This document shows positions 38,056 to 48,443 of a stretch of 64,000 nt of DNA, piece after piece (position 1 is the first letter of the stretch; each line of letters begins with the position of its first letter). Location: assembly GCF_026344035.1 (NCBI RefSeq), contig NZ_JAPKND010000004.1:186001-250000 (forward strand). The letters run 5' to 3'. Source of the DNA: Alcaligenes endophyticus (GTDB lineage Bacteria > Pseudomonadota > Gammaproteobacteria > Burkholderiales > Burkholderiaceae_B). The notes under the pieces were generated by a model. The model saw only the letters and a program-made list of their open reading frames with translations, did no database searches and was not told where the DNA came from. The translations under genes were made by a program, and so were the position numbers.

Positions 38056-39549
38056 ATGGACCATTTATTAGCCGCCGTAGACTTGGGTTCCAATAGTTTT
38101 CGACTGTCCATCGGGCGCGTCGTGATTAATAATGGGCAGGCTCAAATTTACGCTATCGACCGTCTAAACGAATCCGTGCGGCTCGCAGCCGGCATGGGAG
38201 CCGATAAACGCATTAGCCCCGACGCGATTGAACGTGCCATCACTATACTGAAACGTTTTAACGAGCGCTTGCAAGGGTTCCATCCTAATCGCGTACGTGC
38301 TGTAGCAACCAATACCTTCCGTGTCGCCTGCAACCTTAGCGAAGTTTTGCCCAAGGCTGAAGCAGCACTGGGCTTTCCGATTGAAGTTATTTCGGGACAC
38401 GAGGAAGCTCGCCTCATCTTTTCTGGGATTAGTAATGAGCTACCGCCCTCCGAGCACCGACGCCTCATGATAGACATAGGGGGAGGCTCTACCGAAGTCA
38501 TCATAGGAAAAGGACTCAAGCCCCAACTGCTTTCTTCACTTTATATGGGCTGCGTCAGCTTTACTGATAAATTTTTCGACGATGGTCGTATCACCGAAGA
38601 ACGGATGAATAAGGCCATACTGGCTGCCAGACGTGAACTCGAAGGCATTGCGCGCCAATATAAAAAAACCGGATGGCAGGAAGCATATGGATCGTCCGGC
38701 ACGGCAAAGGGACTCATCGCCATACTTGAGGAAAATAACTACTCAGCCAAAGGTATTACTTTGCAAGGCATGGAGGCCTTAAAAAAACGACTTATCCACG
38801 ATGGCAAAGTTGATATGGACAAACTGGCAGGTGTCAAACCACACCGAGCCCCTGTTTTAGCAGCCGGTTTAGCCATTATGATGGCTGCTTTCCAAGAGCT
38901 AAAAATAAAAAACATGTTGGCGGGTGAAGGCGCCCTACGTGTGGGTGTGCTTTATGACATGCTAGGACGCGACTCTGAACAAGATCAACGCCTGCTTACC
39001 GTACAGCAACTTAGCAAGCGGTATCATGTGGATGCTCGCCAAGCACAGCGTGTTGAACGCACCACAGAAGTTCTATTCAAACAATTAGGGCCACATGATC
39101 CTAATGATCCGGACCAGATAGAGCGTTTACTGGAATGGGCTGCAGAGCTGCATGAGATTGGGCTAAGCATCGCGCATACCGATTACCACAAACACACTGC
39201 CTACATCTTAGAATACGCCGATATGCCCGGCTTCTCCAAAGATGAACAAACCTTACTTAGTTTTCTTACCTTAGGGCATCAAGGAAGGCTCAGTAAATTA
39301 AAACGTTTTGAAGCCCCCACTTCTTGGTGGTGTGCCATGCTGTGCTTACGCTTGGCCGTTATACTTATGCGGCGCCGTGAAGACTTAGACGAACTTCCCG
39401 TCCGTCTAGTACGCAAAAACAACGAACTGATGATAAACGCCCCAAAAAAATGGCTTGAGCGTCATCCATTAACGGAGTATTCGCTTCAAACGGAACAGGC
39501 CGAATGGGAAAAAATGCCCTTGGACGTAATACTGAATGTACACGACTAA
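38056..39549 (+). CDS. ppx: Exopolyphosphatase / pppGpp phosphatase
   Basis: Enzyme of 497 residues that removes terminal phosphate from polyphosphate, and in many bacteria also converts pppGpp to ppGpp. ASKHA-fold motifs: LAAVDLGSNSFRLS at the start, LMIDIGGGSTEVIIG, and GSSGTAKGL. The C-terminal HD-like region has AAELHEIGLSIAHTDYHKH. The frame opens at 37966, but ATG 38056 begins exactly at the family start. It is divergent from ppk, so synthesis and breakdown of polyphosphate are paired. Confidence 0.95.
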   Translation: MDHLLAAVDLGSNSFRLSIGRVVINNGQAQIYAIDRLNESVRLAAGMGADKRISPDAIERAITILKRFNERLQGFHPNRVRAVATNTFRVACNLSEVLPKAEAALGFPIEVISGHEEARLIFSGISNELPPSEHRRLMIDIGGGSTEVIIGKGLKPQLLSSLYMGCVSFTDKFFDDGRITEERMNKAILAARRELEGIARQYKKTGWQEAYGSSGTAKGLIAILEENNYSAKGITLQGMEALKKRLIHDGKVDMDKLAGVKPHRAPVLAAGLAIMMAAFQELKIKNMLAGEGALRVGVLYDMLGRDSEQDQRLLTVQQLSKRYHVDARQAQRVERTTEVLFKQLGPHDPNDPDQIERLLEWAAELHEIGLSIAHTDYHKHTAYILEYADMPGFSKDEQTLLSFLTLGHQGRLSKLKRFEAPTSWWCAMLCLRLAVILMRRREDLDELPVRLVRKNNELMINAPKKWLERHPLTEYSLQTEQAEWEKMPLDVILNVHD

Positions 39550-39573
39550 GCGCTTAGCTAGAGGCTGAGTGGA

Positions 39574-39604
39574 ATAAAAATAAGGCCTGCAATAGCAGGC
39601 CTTA
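39574..39604 (-). terminator. Bidirectional terminator between ppx and olsB-like gene
   Basis: Ten-base-pair stem TAAGGCCTGC / GCAGGCCTTA with a four-base loop. On the minus strand it is followed by a T-rich TTTTTATTCC tail, so it mainly ends the acyltransferase transcript; on the plus strand it lies 31 bases after ppx. Confidence 0.82.
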
Positions 39605-39624
39605 TAACACTTGCTTAAACCTCT

Positions 39625-40410
39625 TCAGGCCAAACCAAAATGTCGCTTATAACGCTCGTCCATCGCCTCTAAGTCAAGCAAAACAGGAAAGTCTGCGGTA
39701 TTAAAATCAGGATCCCAAGCGGGTTCACCACAAATAGTGGCGCCTAATTTTAAATATCCTTTTATCAAGGGTGGAATACGCGCTGGCAAAGTGCTGTGCA
39801 AACGCTCTATCGGATAACGATGCAGTGGCTTCACCATAGGAACCTCGGGATTAGCTTGCATCGTCTTTTTTGCTGCACGCCACACTTCAGCTGCTGTAAC
39901 CCCATCATCACGCAAGCTAACGCTAGCGCAACCAAGCAGGTAACGATAACCACCTATGCGCATTAAGGCTGCGATACCCCCCCACAACATCATAATTGCC
40001 GCACCAGTGCGAAAATCAGGATGTATACAAGAGCGTCCCACCTCAACCAAACTATTTCGTATAGGGGCTAAAGCACTAATATCAAATTCTGACTCTGAGT
40101 AATACCCACCAGCCTTAGCTGCTTTCTCGGGCGTCAAAAAACGATAAGTACCGATTACACGGCTGCTTTCTGGCTCGGAGACCATAAAGTGCTCACACCA
40201 CTGATCAAAATGGTCTATGTCCAAACCCTCAGTAGCATCAGGAAAGACAGCGTTCATTTCTTCCGTAAAGACCTGAAAACGCAAACGCTGCAAGATCTCT
40301 AGTTCCTCATCGGTGCGCGCCAAGCGTAAGGTCAAGCCACCCACGGTGTGCCCCGCCCATACGGAAGCTAGGTCAGTAGATTCAGAATGTACTCGTTCAA
40401 ACTCAAGCAT
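39625..40410 (-). CDS. OlsB-type acyl-ACP:ornithine N-acyltransferase (GNAT fold)
   Basis: Protein of 261 residues resembling OlsB, which transfers a 3-hydroxyacyl chain to the alpha-amino group of ornithine as the first step to ornithine lipids. Supporting motifs: LRFQVFTEEMNAVFPDA, DIDHFDQWCEHFMV, RVIGTYRFL, VEVGRSCIHPDFRTGAAI, and YLLGCASVSL. ATG 40410 has GGAG seven bases upstream. No olsA is adjacent. The proximity to pst/ppk/ppx suits the known link of ornithine lipids with phosphate limitation, but I found no Pho box in front. A related N-acyl amino acid synthase is an alternative. Confidence 0.78.
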   Translation of the reverse strand: MLEFERVHSESTDLASVWAGHTVGGLTLRLARTDEELEILQRLRFQVFTEEMNAVFPDATEGLDIDHFDQWCEHFMVSEPESSRVIGTYRFLTPEKAAKAGGYYSESEFDISALAPIRNSLVEVGRSCIHPDFRTGAAIMMLWGGIAALMRIGGYRYLLGCASVSLRDDGVTAAEVWRAAKKTMQANPEVPMVKPLHRYPIERLHSTLPARIPPLIKGYLKLGATICGEPAWDPDFNTADFPVLLDLEAMDERYKRHFGLA

Positions 40411-40474
40411 CGTTCCACTCCATAAGCTTTCATGCATGATGCACAAGCAATGTTTCAGGCTTTTGCCAATTACA

Positions 40475-41821
40475 TTACTGTTTTGTGAAATCTACAGCAA
40501 GTAATTTCTCAATACCCGATTGCGCTAGTTCAAAGTCTTCTGCCTCGACCATAATACGCAGCTTGGGCTCGGTACCCGATGCACGAATTAATACCCGTCC
40601 CTTACCTTGCAAATCTGCCTCGACTTGAGCGGTAGCAGATTGCAAGCCCGGATGACTTTGCCAGTCTATCCCCGGCTGCAAAGGCACATTTTTCATAATC
40701 TGGGGATACATCTTCAGATCACGAACTAACTCCGATAAAGAACACTTACCATGACGCATCGCCGTTAGTACCTGTAGGGCTGCAATAATACCATCACCTG
40801 TGGTGTGCCAGTCCAGACACAATAAATGCCCCGAACTTTCACCACCATACAACCAACCACGCTGTTGAATCAACTCCAGCACATAACGGTCCCCCACCTT
40901 AGCCCGTTCAAACGCCACTCCCAACTCTTGAAAGCGTTTCTCTAAGCCAAGGTTTGTCATTAGCGTCCCAGCAACACCCTTCACATCATGTGTAAGCATA
41001 CGGTCTTGCACGATGACGTAAAGCAACTCATCGCCGTTGTAAATACGCCCATCAGCATCCACCATTTGCAAGCGATCCGCGTCTCCATCTAGTGCAATCC
41101 CTAAATCGGCACTATGCGCTTTGACCGCCTCGGCCAAACGCTCAGGATAGGTGGCACCCACTTCGTGGTTAATATTAAACCCATCAGGTTGCACGCCAAT
41201 AGCGATGACTTCCGCACCCAGCTCACGAAAGACATGAGGCGCTATGTTATAAGCTGCACCATGTGCGGCATCGACCACAATACGTAAGCCGTCTAAGTCC
41301 AGCTCGTTGGGAAAACTGCTTTTACAGAACTCAATGTAGCGACCAGCAGAATCTTGCAAACGGCGCGCCCGTCCCAACGCTTCAGAGCGCACCCACTGCA
41401 TAGGTTGCTCGATGGCGGACTCGATTTCCAGCTCTAGCTCATCAGGCAGCTTCGTGCCTTGAGCCGAGAAAAACTTAATTCCATTATCGTAGAATGGATT
41501 GTGGGAAGCGCTAATCACAATACCTGCGGTCAAACGCAACGTACGCGTCAAATAAGCCACAGCTGGCGTAGGTACGGGGCCGGCCAACAACACATCAATA
41601 CCTGCTGCCGACAAACCGGCCTCAAGGGACGACTCCAACATATACCCAGAAATACGTGTGTCTTTACCTATCACTACGGTAGGACGGCCCGTGCCCTTAT
41701 GCTCAGCCGCCAACACTTTACCGGCCGCATAACCCAAGCGCAGTGCAAATTCGGGATTAATGACTGGTCCGCCAACTTCCCCTCTGATCCCATCTGTACC
41801 AAAATATTTACGTGTAGTCAT
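40475..41821 (-). CDS. glmM: Phosphoglucosamine mutase
   Basis: Converts glucosamine-6-phosphate to glucosamine-1-phosphate for UDP-GlcNAc, peptidoglycan and LPS. The 448 residues begin [13 protein letters not shown]. The catalytic phosphoserine loop is [15 protein letters not shown] (Ser near 102), the metal loop is [10 protein letters not shown], and the sugar loop is GGESSGHLL; the phosphate-binding [10 protein letters not shown] is near the end. ATG 41821 overlaps the folP stop by four bases, so folP-glmM are coupled, as in many proteobacteria (ftsH-folP-glmM). Confidence 0.97.
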   Translation of the reverse strand: MTTRKYFGTDGIRGEVGGPVINPEFALRLGYAAGKVLAAEHKGTGRPTVVIGKDTRISGYMLESSLEAGLSAAGIDVLLAGPVPTPAVAYLTRTLRLTAGIVISASHNPFYDNGIKFFSAQGTKLPDELELEIESAIEQPMQWVRSEALGRARRLQDSAGRYIEFCKSSFPNELDLDGLRIVVDAAHGAAYNIAPHVFRELGAEVIAIGVQPDGFNINHEVGATYPERLAEAVKAHSADLGIALDGDADRLQMVDADGRIYNGDELLYVIVQDRMLTHDVKGVAGTLMTNLGLEKRFQELGVAFERAKVGDRYVLELIQQRGWLYGGESSGHLLCLDWHTTGDGIIAALQVLTAMRHGKCSLSELVRDLKMYPQIMKNVPLQPGIDWQSHPGLQSATAQVEADLQGKGRVLIRASGTEPKLRIMVEAEDFELAQSGIEKLLAVDFTKQ

Positions 41822-42660
41822 TCTTCCACTCCATGCTCTATGGCATTCCAAATTTGCAACGCTTCTCGGGTTGCTGCTACATCATGCACCCGTAGAATGC
41901 TTGCTCCACGCTCAGCACATGATAAAGCTGCTGCCACACTGGCAATCAAACGCTCCGCTGGAGGCTTACCAGTGATCTGTCCAAGCATCGTCTTACGCGA
42001 TAAACCTATCAGAATGGGATAGGATTCTATCTGTATTTCATTCAAATTCCGTAACAGCTGGTAATTTTGTTGAGTCGTTTTACCAAAACCGAATCCAGGA
42101 TCGACGCTAATGCGCTGCGCAGCTATTCCTGCCACACGTAAACGTCTAATTTGTTCAACTAAAAACTCACGAACTTCTAACGTGACATTTTTATACTTAG
42201 GCTGCTGTTGCATCGTGCGCGGCTCGCCCTGCATGTGCATCACGCATACACCGGCGTGGCTGTTGGCAATAGCCTCTATCGCCCCGGGCATTCTGCACGC
42301 ATAAATATCATTAATAATATCAGCCCCTGCTGCCAGCACTGCCTGCATAACCTGAGGCTTAAATGTATCTACAGATAGAGGAACATTTAATTTATGCAAG
42401 GCCTCAACTAACGGGACTACGCGTTCCAACTCCTGCTCTAGTGGCACCGGGTCGGCTCCAGGCCGCGTAGACTCCCCACCAATATCAAGGATGTCAGCCC
42501 CTTGTTCTAACAATCTATGGGCATGCTCCAGAGCACGCTCTAGACTAGCATGTTGATTGCCGTCATAGAAAGAATCGGGTGTCACATTCAAGATACCCAT
42601 AAGCAAAGGGCGCTCCAGCCCAAGCTGAAAGCGCCCACATGACCAAACGAAATGCTTCAT
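41818..42660 (-). CDS. folP: Dihydropteroate synthase
   Basis: Folate enzyme of 280 residues joining p-aminobenzoate to pterin pyrophosphate; the sulfonamide target. Motifs: [37 protein letters not shown], and [13 protein letters not shown]. It lies 18 bases after ftsH and overlaps glmM by four bases. Confidence 0.97.
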   Translation of the reverse strand: MKHFVWSCGRFQLGLERPLLMGILNVTPDSFYDGNQHASLERALEHAHRLLEQGADILDIGGESTRPGADPVPLEQELERVVPLVEALHKLNVPLSVDTFKPQVMQAVLAAGADIINDIYACRMPGAIEAIANSHAGVCVMHMQGEPRTMQQQPKYKNVTLEVREFLVEQIRRLRVAGIAAQRISVDPGFGFGKTTQQNYQLLRNLNEIQIESYPILIGLSRKTMLGQITGKPPAERLIASVAAALSCAERGASILRVHDVAATREALQIWNAIEHGVEE

Positions 42661-42678
42661 TCGTGGTAAACGAAAAGA

Positions 42679-44583
42679 TTAAACCGGAGTTGTAGCTGCT
42701 TCGCCCTTATCATCAGCAGGTTTAGGACCTGCTGCAGGAGGCGTTTTGTCGGACGACCCATTCGTGCCAGTAGGAATATAAGGGGCACGAGGTGGCAAAC
42801 CTTTCATAATATCGTCAATTTGCTCAGCATCAATGGTTTCCCATTCCAACAAGGCTTTAGCCATGGCTTCCATTTTGTCACGGTTGTCTTCAATCAGTTT
42901 ACGAGCAATATCGTATTGTTCATCGATAATATTGCGTATTTCCTGATCTACTTTCTGCATCGTAGCTTCGGACACATGAGTGGTCTTAGTCACGCTACGA
43001 CCCAAGAACACCTCACCTTCGTTCTCGGCATAAACAACCGGGCCTAGGGTATCTGTCATACCGTAACGCGTAACAATATCACGAGCAATTTGTGTTGCAC
43101 GCTCAAAGTCGTTAGAGGCTCCAGTGGTCATTTGATGCATAAAAACCTCTTCAGCAATACGACCGCCAAACAACACAGCAATCATATTTAGAAGACGCTC
43201 TTTATCCATACTGTAACGATCACCCTCTGGTAACTGCATGGTAACGCCCAGAGCCCGACCACGAGGAATAATAGTGACTTTGTGAACTGGATCTGTTTTA
43301 GGTAACAAACACGCGACCAAAGCATGACCTGCTTCGTGGTAGGCCGTATTTTTACGCTCTTCCTCAGGCATAATCATGCTGCGGCGCTCGGCGCCCATAA
43401 TGATCTTGTCTTTGGCTTTTTCAAAGTCTTGCATATCAACGGTAGAACCATTGCGACGAGCAGCAAACAAAGCAGCCTCGTTGACTAAGTTTGCTAAATC
43501 AGCCCCTGAAAAACCGGGCGTACCGCGAGCCAACACGACCGCATCAACGTTATTGGCTAAAGGCACTTTGCGCATGTGAACTTTAAGAATTTGCTCACGA
43601 CCGCGGATGTCGGGTAAGCCTACCACTACCTGTCGGTCAAAACGACCTGGCCTCAGCAAAGCTGGATCAAGAACATCAGGGCGGTTTGTAGCGGCTATCA
43701 CCAGCACGCCTTGGCCTCTTTCGAACCCATCCATTTCTACCAGCAACTGGTTCAGCGTTTGCTCACGTTCATCGTTACCGCCACCTAAGCCAGCACCACG
43801 TTGACGACCTACTGCGTCAATCTCGTCGATAAAAATAATGCAAGGCGACTGCTTCTTAGCATTTTCGAACATGTCTCGGACGCGGGAAGCTCCCACACCG
43901 ACAAACATTTCGACAAAGTCGGAGCCCGAAATACTGAAAAACGGTACTTTTGCCTCGCCTGCAATGGCGCGCGCCAACAATGTTTTACCCGTACCTGGTG
44001 AGCCTACCATTAAGATACCACGTGGGATTCGGCCACCCAGACGTTGAAAACGAGTAGGGTCACGCAGGAAATCAACTAATTCCTGAACATCTTCTTTGGC
44101 CTCATCACATCCGGCCACGTCGGCAAATGTAACTGTATTCGTATTCTCATCGAGCATGCGAGCACGCGACTTTCCAAAGCTGAAGGCTCCGCCTTTTCCT
44201 CCACCCTGCATTTGTCGCATGAAAAACACCCATACGCCAATTAACAACAGCATGGGGAACCAAGAGATGAAAATGCTGGCTAAGAAAGATGGCTCTTCAC
44301 GCGCTTTGCCAGATACCTGTACCCCAGCCTTAACGAGCTCCGGCACCATCCAGAGATCGCCGGGTGAGGTCAGTGAGTAACTACGTCCACCGTCAGGTGT
44401 GACATGCAAAGTGTCGCCCTGGATATCAACTTTACTGATACGTCCAGCGCGCGCGTCGTTCATGAATTGGGTGTAGGTGACACCGTCTGAGGCTACCGGC
44501 CTGCCATCAAACTGCTTAAAAACAGTAAATAGCACAAGCGCAATAACCATCCAGATAGCGACCTTGGAAAACGAATTATTCAA
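42679..44583 (-). CDS. ftsH: ATP-dependent zinc metalloprotease FtsH
   Basis: Membrane AAA protease of 634 residues. Two N-terminal membrane segments (about 6-25 and 100-125), the AAA Walker [16 protein letters not shown], Walker [30 protein letters not shown], and the zinc site HEAGH. Walker A has Ser in place of the usual first Pro (GSPGTGKT). The best start is TTG at 44583, seven bases after GGAG and matching the usual [12 protein letters not shown]-terminus; upstream codons (to 44616) lack this. It degrades LpxC, sigma-32 and unassembled membrane proteins in relatives. Confidence 0.96.
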   Translation of the reverse strand: MNNSFSKVAIWMVIALVLFTVFKQFDGRPVASDGVTYTQFMNDARAGRISKVDIQGDTLHVTPDGGRSYSLTSPGDLWMVPELVKAGVQVSGKAREEPSFLASIFISWFPMLLLIGVWVFFMRQMQGGGKGGAFSFGKSRARMLDENTNTVTFADVAGCDEAKEDVQELVDFLRDPTRFQRLGGRIPRGILMVGSPGTGKTLLARAIAGEAKVPFFSISGSDFVEMFVGVGASRVRDMFENAKKQSPCIIFIDEIDAVGRQRGAGLGGGNDEREQTLNQLLVEMDGFERGQGVLVIAATNRPDVLDPALLRPGRFDRQVVVGLPDIRGREQILKVHMRKVPLANNVDAVVLARGTPGFSGADLANLVNEAALFAARRNGSTVDMQDFEKAKDKIIMGAERRSMIMPEEERKNTAYHEAGHALVACLLPKTDPVHKVTIIPRGRALGVTMQLPEGDRYSMDKERLLNMIAVLFGGRIAEEVFMHQMTTGASNDFERATQIARDIVTRYGMTDTLGPVVYAENEGEVFLGRSVTKTTHVSEATMQKVDQEIRNIIDEQYDIARKLIEDNRDKMEAMAKALLEWETIDAEQIDDIMKGLPPRAPYIPTGTNGSSDKTPPAAGPKPADDKGEAATTPV

Positions 44584-44702
44584 AGCCAATCTCCTGCGAT
44601 TGCGGCATTTTTCCAAGCATGCTTACACATACCTGAAACAAGCATGATATATCGCCATTCTACCTGAATGACGGGGCCCTGTTCTATAATATCTTGCATT
44701 AA

Positions 44703-45338
44703 TCAATTCTTTAGGTCGCGTGCGACCAAAAAAGTTTCTGCTGACTTGTCTCGCGACGCTTTCGGCTTGCGCTCCACCACCCGTACAAAATGATTTTTAT
44801 ACAGTTTGACGATTTGTGAAAAGCCGCTGCCATGAAAAGCTTTTACTATGAGCACTCCGTCTGTCTTTAGATGAGCCAACGCAAACTCCAGTGCTAAGTC
44901 ACAGAGATGCTGCATGCGAGCCGAGTCAGCGGCAGCTACTCCTGATAAGTTGGGGGCCATATCTGAAATAACAAGGTCTACCTTCTGTCCTACTAAACTT
45001 TTTTCCAGACGCTCTAACACCTCGTCTTCACGGAAATCGCCTTGCATGAACTCTACGCCCGCTATCGGCTCCATTTCCAATATGTCTAATGCAATAATAC
45101 GCCCATCCAGCACCCCACCAGGGCCCACCATCTGCTCACGTACGTATTGCGACCAACTACCTGGGCTAGAGCCCAAATCAACGACTCTCTTACCTTTTAC
45201 ATTGATTTTTTCTAGCTCTAAAATTTCACTTAATTTGAAGGCTGCCCTAGCCCTATAACCTTTTTGTTGCGCCAATTTAACGTAGGGATCATTTATATGT
45301 TGATGAACCCAGTCTTTTGAGAATTTTTTCTTGGCCAT
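44703..45338 (-). CDS. rlmE: 23S rRNA (uridine-2552) 2'-O-methyltransferase RlmE
   Basis: Heat-shock-linked rRNA methyltransferase (FtsJ) of 211 residues. SAM site [17 protein letters not shown], the active residues in [13 protein letters not shown] and [11 protein letters not shown], and the N-terminal basic RNA-binding part ([22 protein letters not shown]). It precedes ftsH by about 120 bases on the same strand, the classical ftsJ-ftsH arrangement, and is divergent from the YhbY-like gene with only 17 bases between starts, so their promoters must overlap the coding regions. Confidence 0.96.
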   Translation of the reverse strand: MAKKKFSKDWVHQHINDPYVKLAQQKGYRARAAFKLSEILELEKINVKGKRVVDLGSSPGSWSQYVREQMVGPGGVLDGRIIALDILEMEPIAGVEFMQGDFREDEVLERLEKSLVGQKVDLVISDMAPNLSGVAAADSARMQHLCDLALEFALAHLKTDGVLIVKAFHGSGFSQIVKLYKNHFVRVVERKPKASRDKSAETFLVARDLKN

Positions 45339-45355
45339 TCCCTTACAATCTCTTT

Positions 45356-45958
45356 ATGCCAACACTGAACTTAACATCCCAAGAGCGTAGCGCGCTACGC
45401 GCCGCCGCACACTCACTTCGTCCTAGCGTCATTATTGGTGACAAAGGCCTGAGTGATGCTGTGCTCAAAGAAATAACAATACACTTACAGGCCCATCAGT
45501 TAATCAAAATTCGAGTTGCCGGTGATGACCGGGAATTACGGATACAGATTCTGACACAAATCTGTGAAGCGTTGGATGCTGCCCCTATACATCATCTGGG
45601 TAAAATCCTTACTATTTATAAACCCAACCCCGATCGTCCTGACGTATTAGCTCCGGAAACCATCGCCCCAACCCGAGCTGTGCGCAAAGCATCTGAGCCT
45701 TATACGCCCAAAAAGCTAGCAGCTAGTGGACAGCAACGGACGCGTCAAAGTGAACGTGCAAGACGTGAAAGTTTCAAGGCGGAGAAAAAGCTCGACGAAG
45801 AACAACGTGCTATTCCTAAGGCGCAGAAAAAGTTTGCTACGCCTGTTAAACCTGCTTCACCACGCAGCGCTAGCCGTACAGGGGGAGCTCGCCGCACAGG
45901 TAGTGCTTTATCCTTGAAGGCAGGGGCACGACGCAGATCGGGTTCTAGCAACTACTAA
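45356..45958 (+). CDS. CRS1/YhbY RNA-binding protein with basic C-terminal extension
   Basis: The first about 95 residues match YhbY, a ribosome-assembly-linked RNA-binding domain: LRAAAHSLRPSVIIGDKGLS, ALKEI-type helix, and HHLGKILTIYKP. YhbY is normally about 97 residues; here about 105 more follow, dominated by Lys, Arg, Ala, Ser and Pro with no predicted fold (for example RARRESFKAEKKLDEEQRA). The frame opens at 45317, but ATG 45356 gives the family start. The tail probably strengthens contact with rRNA. Placement next to rlmE is typical. Confidence 0.88.
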   Translation: MPTLNLTSQERSALRAAAHSLRPSVIIGDKGLSDAVLKEITIHLQAHQLIKIRVAGDDRELRIQILTQICEALDAAPIHHLGKILTIYKPNPDRPDVLAPETIAPTRAVRKASEPYTPKKLAASGQQRTRQSERARRESFKAEKKLDEEQRAIPKAQKKFATPVKPASPRSASRTGGARRTGSALSLKAGARRRSGSSNY

Positions 45959-46134
45959 AAGAACCTTAATTATACCTGCCTGTACTCACTATAATGCAGC
46001 AGCTTAGCACTTCTCTCTGGGACACAGGCTAGCGATAAGTGCATCACCCACCTGCTGCATCCCAACAAAGCCGGTGAGCCTCTGACAGTCTCACAGCAAT
46101 TCACTATCTAGATGAGTACTGCCTGTGAACGGGG

Positions 46135-46614
46135 CTATTTATAATCGATGCTGATTATTTCGTACTCACGCAAGCCCGCAGGTGCTTGCACCGACACCAC
46201 ATCCCCTTCATATTTGCCAATTAGCGCACGTGCCACAGGACTGGAAATAGAAATCAAATTATTACGTATATCAGCCTCTACATCACCTACGATTTGATAC
46301 GTTAGTGTGTTGCCCGAATCTAAATCTTCGATCTGTACGGTGGCTCCGAACACAATACGGCCATCGGCGGTATCTAGCTCTGTGGGGTCGATAATTTGCG
46401 CATTCGACAAAATCCCCTCTAGTTCGTTAATACGACCCTCAACAAACCCTTGGCGCTCACGCGCTGCATCATACTCGGCATTCTCCGACAAATCGCCTTG
46501 GGCACGCGCCTCGGCAATTGCATTAATAACAGCAGGACGCTCTACACTTTTTAGGCGCTGCAACTCTGCTTGCAAGCGTTCAGCACCCAGCACGGTCAAT
46601 GGAATTCCAGACAT
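46135..46614 (-). CDS. greA: Transcription elongation factor GreA
   Basis: Cytosolic factor of 159 residues that rescues backtracked RNA polymerase by stimulating transcript cleavage. N-terminal coiled coil with the acidic tip [22 protein letters not shown]; the C-terminal FKBP-like domain ends [23 protein letters not shown]. It is 258 bases downstream of a uracil permease gene that has its own terminator. In relatives greA often follows carAB directly; here other genes separate them. Confidence 0.97.
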   Translation of the reverse strand: MSGIPLTVLGAERLQAELQRLKSVERPAVINAIAEARAQGDLSENAEYDAARERQGFVEGRINELEGILSNAQIIDPTELDTADGRIVFGATVQIEDLDSGNTLTYQIVGDVEADIRNNLISISSPVARALIGKYEGDVVSVQAPAGLREYEIISIDYK

Positions 46615-46742
46615 AATATTCCTGAAAGCAAGATAAAAGACGCTCCACGTAGGGAGCGCCTGATAGATTTTTTAAGTTAAGGGAATTTACTACCCTTTGC
46701 GGCTTTACTGGTTGGCTTGAAATAAGTTGTGTATGTGCCAAA

Positions 46743-46772
46743 CCAAATAAAAGCCCCGAATAAAACCGGGGC
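46743..46772 (-). terminator. Terminator of the uracil permease gene
   Basis: On the minus strand a GCCCCG / CGGGGC stem with an eight-base loop is followed by TTTTATTTGG. It lies about 100 bases downstream of the permease stop and separates it from greA. A second hairpin (CGCTCC / GGAGCG, about 46642-46660) lies nearer greA. Confidence 0.8.
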
Positions 46773-46872
46773 CTGTTAAGTATATTGTGCGCAAAGTCTT
46801 GCAAAATAGCAAGACCCCCAGCAGTGCGAACATGATATTGATCAGTTGTGACAATACCACTCAGGCCAACCA

Positions 46873-48201
46873 TTAAGCGGTGGGGTTGGTTCCTCGGCCA
46901 CGCAATAAGGCATATAACAAAATAGCGCCAAACGTCGCACACCCAATACCATCAAGCTTAAACACACCGAACTCTAGGCTGAAATTCCCGCCACCAATAA
47001 CCAAAGTGACCGCTGCCACTAACAAGTTGCGGTTATCACTAAAATCAACCTGATTGACCACCCAGATTCGCGCACCAGCTATAGCGATCAAGCCGAACAC
47101 GACCACCGACATGCCGCCCAACACTGGCCCAGGGATCATCTGAATCACGGCGCCAAACTTAGGCGAAAACCCAAGAAAAATGGCTATACAAGCAGCCACG
47201 GCGAAGATCAGCGTCGAGTAAATACGCGTGGCAGCCATTACGCCGATATTTTCGGCATACGTGGTGACACCTGTGCCGCCCACTGAACCCGCTACCATAG
47301 TGGCTATGCCATCGCCCACAAAAGCACGCCCTAAATACGAATCCAAGTCCTTACCTGTCATGGCACTAACAGCTTTGATATGTCCTAAATTCTCAGCCAC
47401 TAAAATCACGGCCACCGGGACGATGACTGTCATGGCATGAAACTCAAAAATGGGCTGATGGAACGTAGGCAAACCTAGCCAAGCTGCCTGTCGCACGGCA
47501 GTAAAATCAATGGCTGTGCCTAACTGCATCACATTGGCAAAAAACCAGTACAGCAGACAAGCAACAATCAAACCTACTAAAATTAATAAGCGCTGGACAA
47601 CACCACGGGTATATACCGCTACGCCACCCACGCACAATATGGTCATCAGCGCCATAAGGGCTTCAAAAGTGGAGCTTCCCATTGCCCCTTTGGCTGCCAA
47701 AGGAGCTAGATTCAGGCCAATCACCGCCACGATAGAACCCGTCACAACGGGTGGCATCCAGCGGTTAATTAAACGTGCAGCACCACCGTGACTACGCTCA
47801 TTACTGATCCACACCAACAAACCGATTAAGGTGTAGACAAAACCACAAGCAATAATAGCTCCCAACGCCACGCCAATATTGGGATTACTACCACCTCCGG
47901 TATAGCCTGTAACAGCGATCACCCCGCCAATAAAAGCGAAACTAGATCCTAAGTAGCTGGGCACGCGTCCACGTACGAAAAGGAAAAATATCAGCGTACC
48001 TATTCCCGACATCAAAATTGCCAGATTAGGGTCAAACCCCATTAGCAATGGTGCAAGGATGGTTGAGCCAAACATAGCCACCACATGCTGTGCGCCCATA
48101 GCGATATTTTGTGCAGGGCTCAAACATTCGTCCGGTTGCACAACAGCCCCTGGCGACAGGCTATCTACGCGTCGCCAACGAGGGAAAAAAGATTCAGACA
48201 T
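46873..48201 (-). CDS. uraA: Uracil/xanthine permease (NCS2 family)
   Basis: Inner-membrane proton symporter of 442 residues with 14 hydrophobic segments. Marks: NIAMGAQHVVAMFGSTIL, the substrate-region Glu in VAENLGHIKAVSAM, and GDGIATMVAGSVGGTGVTTYAENIG with its conserved NIG. This pattern is closest to uracil permeases (UraA), but xanthine transport is not excluded. ATG 48201 is chosen over the upstream frame start at 48246. Its closeness to carAB suggests a pyrimidine theme without implying an operon. Confidence 0.9.
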   Translation of the reverse strand: MSESFFPRWRRVDSLSPGAVVQPDECLSPAQNIAMGAQHVVAMFGSTILAPLLMGFDPNLAILMSGIGTLIFFLFVRGRVPSYLGSSFAFIGGVIAVTGYTGGGSNPNIGVALGAIIACGFVYTLIGLLVWISNERSHGGAARLINRWMPPVVTGSIVAVIGLNLAPLAAKGAMGSSTFEALMALMTILCVGGVAVYTRGVVQRLLILVGLIVACLLYWFFANVMQLGTAIDFTAVRQAAWLGLPTFHQPIFEFHAMTVIVPVAVILVAENLGHIKAVSAMTGKDLDSYLGRAFVGDGIATMVAGSVGGTGVTTYAENIGVMAATRIYSTLIFAVAACIAIFLGFSPKFGAVIQMIPGPVLGGMSVVVFGLIAIAGARIWVVNQVDFSDNRNLLVAAVTLVIGGGNFSLEFGVFKLDGIGCATFGAILLYALLRGRGTNPTA

Positions 48202-48443
48202 AGGTATTCCAAAAAAGCAGTGTCGTAAAGCCATCGTAGTGAACAAAGGAAATGCTCTGACTCACCTTACGGGCTTTTTCTCATTGGGGCACATTTTAAA
48301 CTTTAAGTGAATGGAAAAAGACGAAAAAGCATGTCCAGACCCATTGCAACCCCAAGGTCTAATCTATACGTTACATTCCTACTACAATAGAAGCATCACA
48401 ATGAGCCTTTACTCCCTCTCAACCTTGATTTACGTAACGCATC

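Noticed and set aside
38148-38519. Open frame of 123 codons opposite ppx
   Set aside because: Antisense shadow of the conserved ppx coding sequence without its own ribosome site.
45959-46134. Small RNA between the YhbY-like gene and greA
   Set aside because: A TATAAT-like element at 45990-45995 is present, but no matching -35, no terminator and no recognised fold; the 176 bases can be left unassigned.
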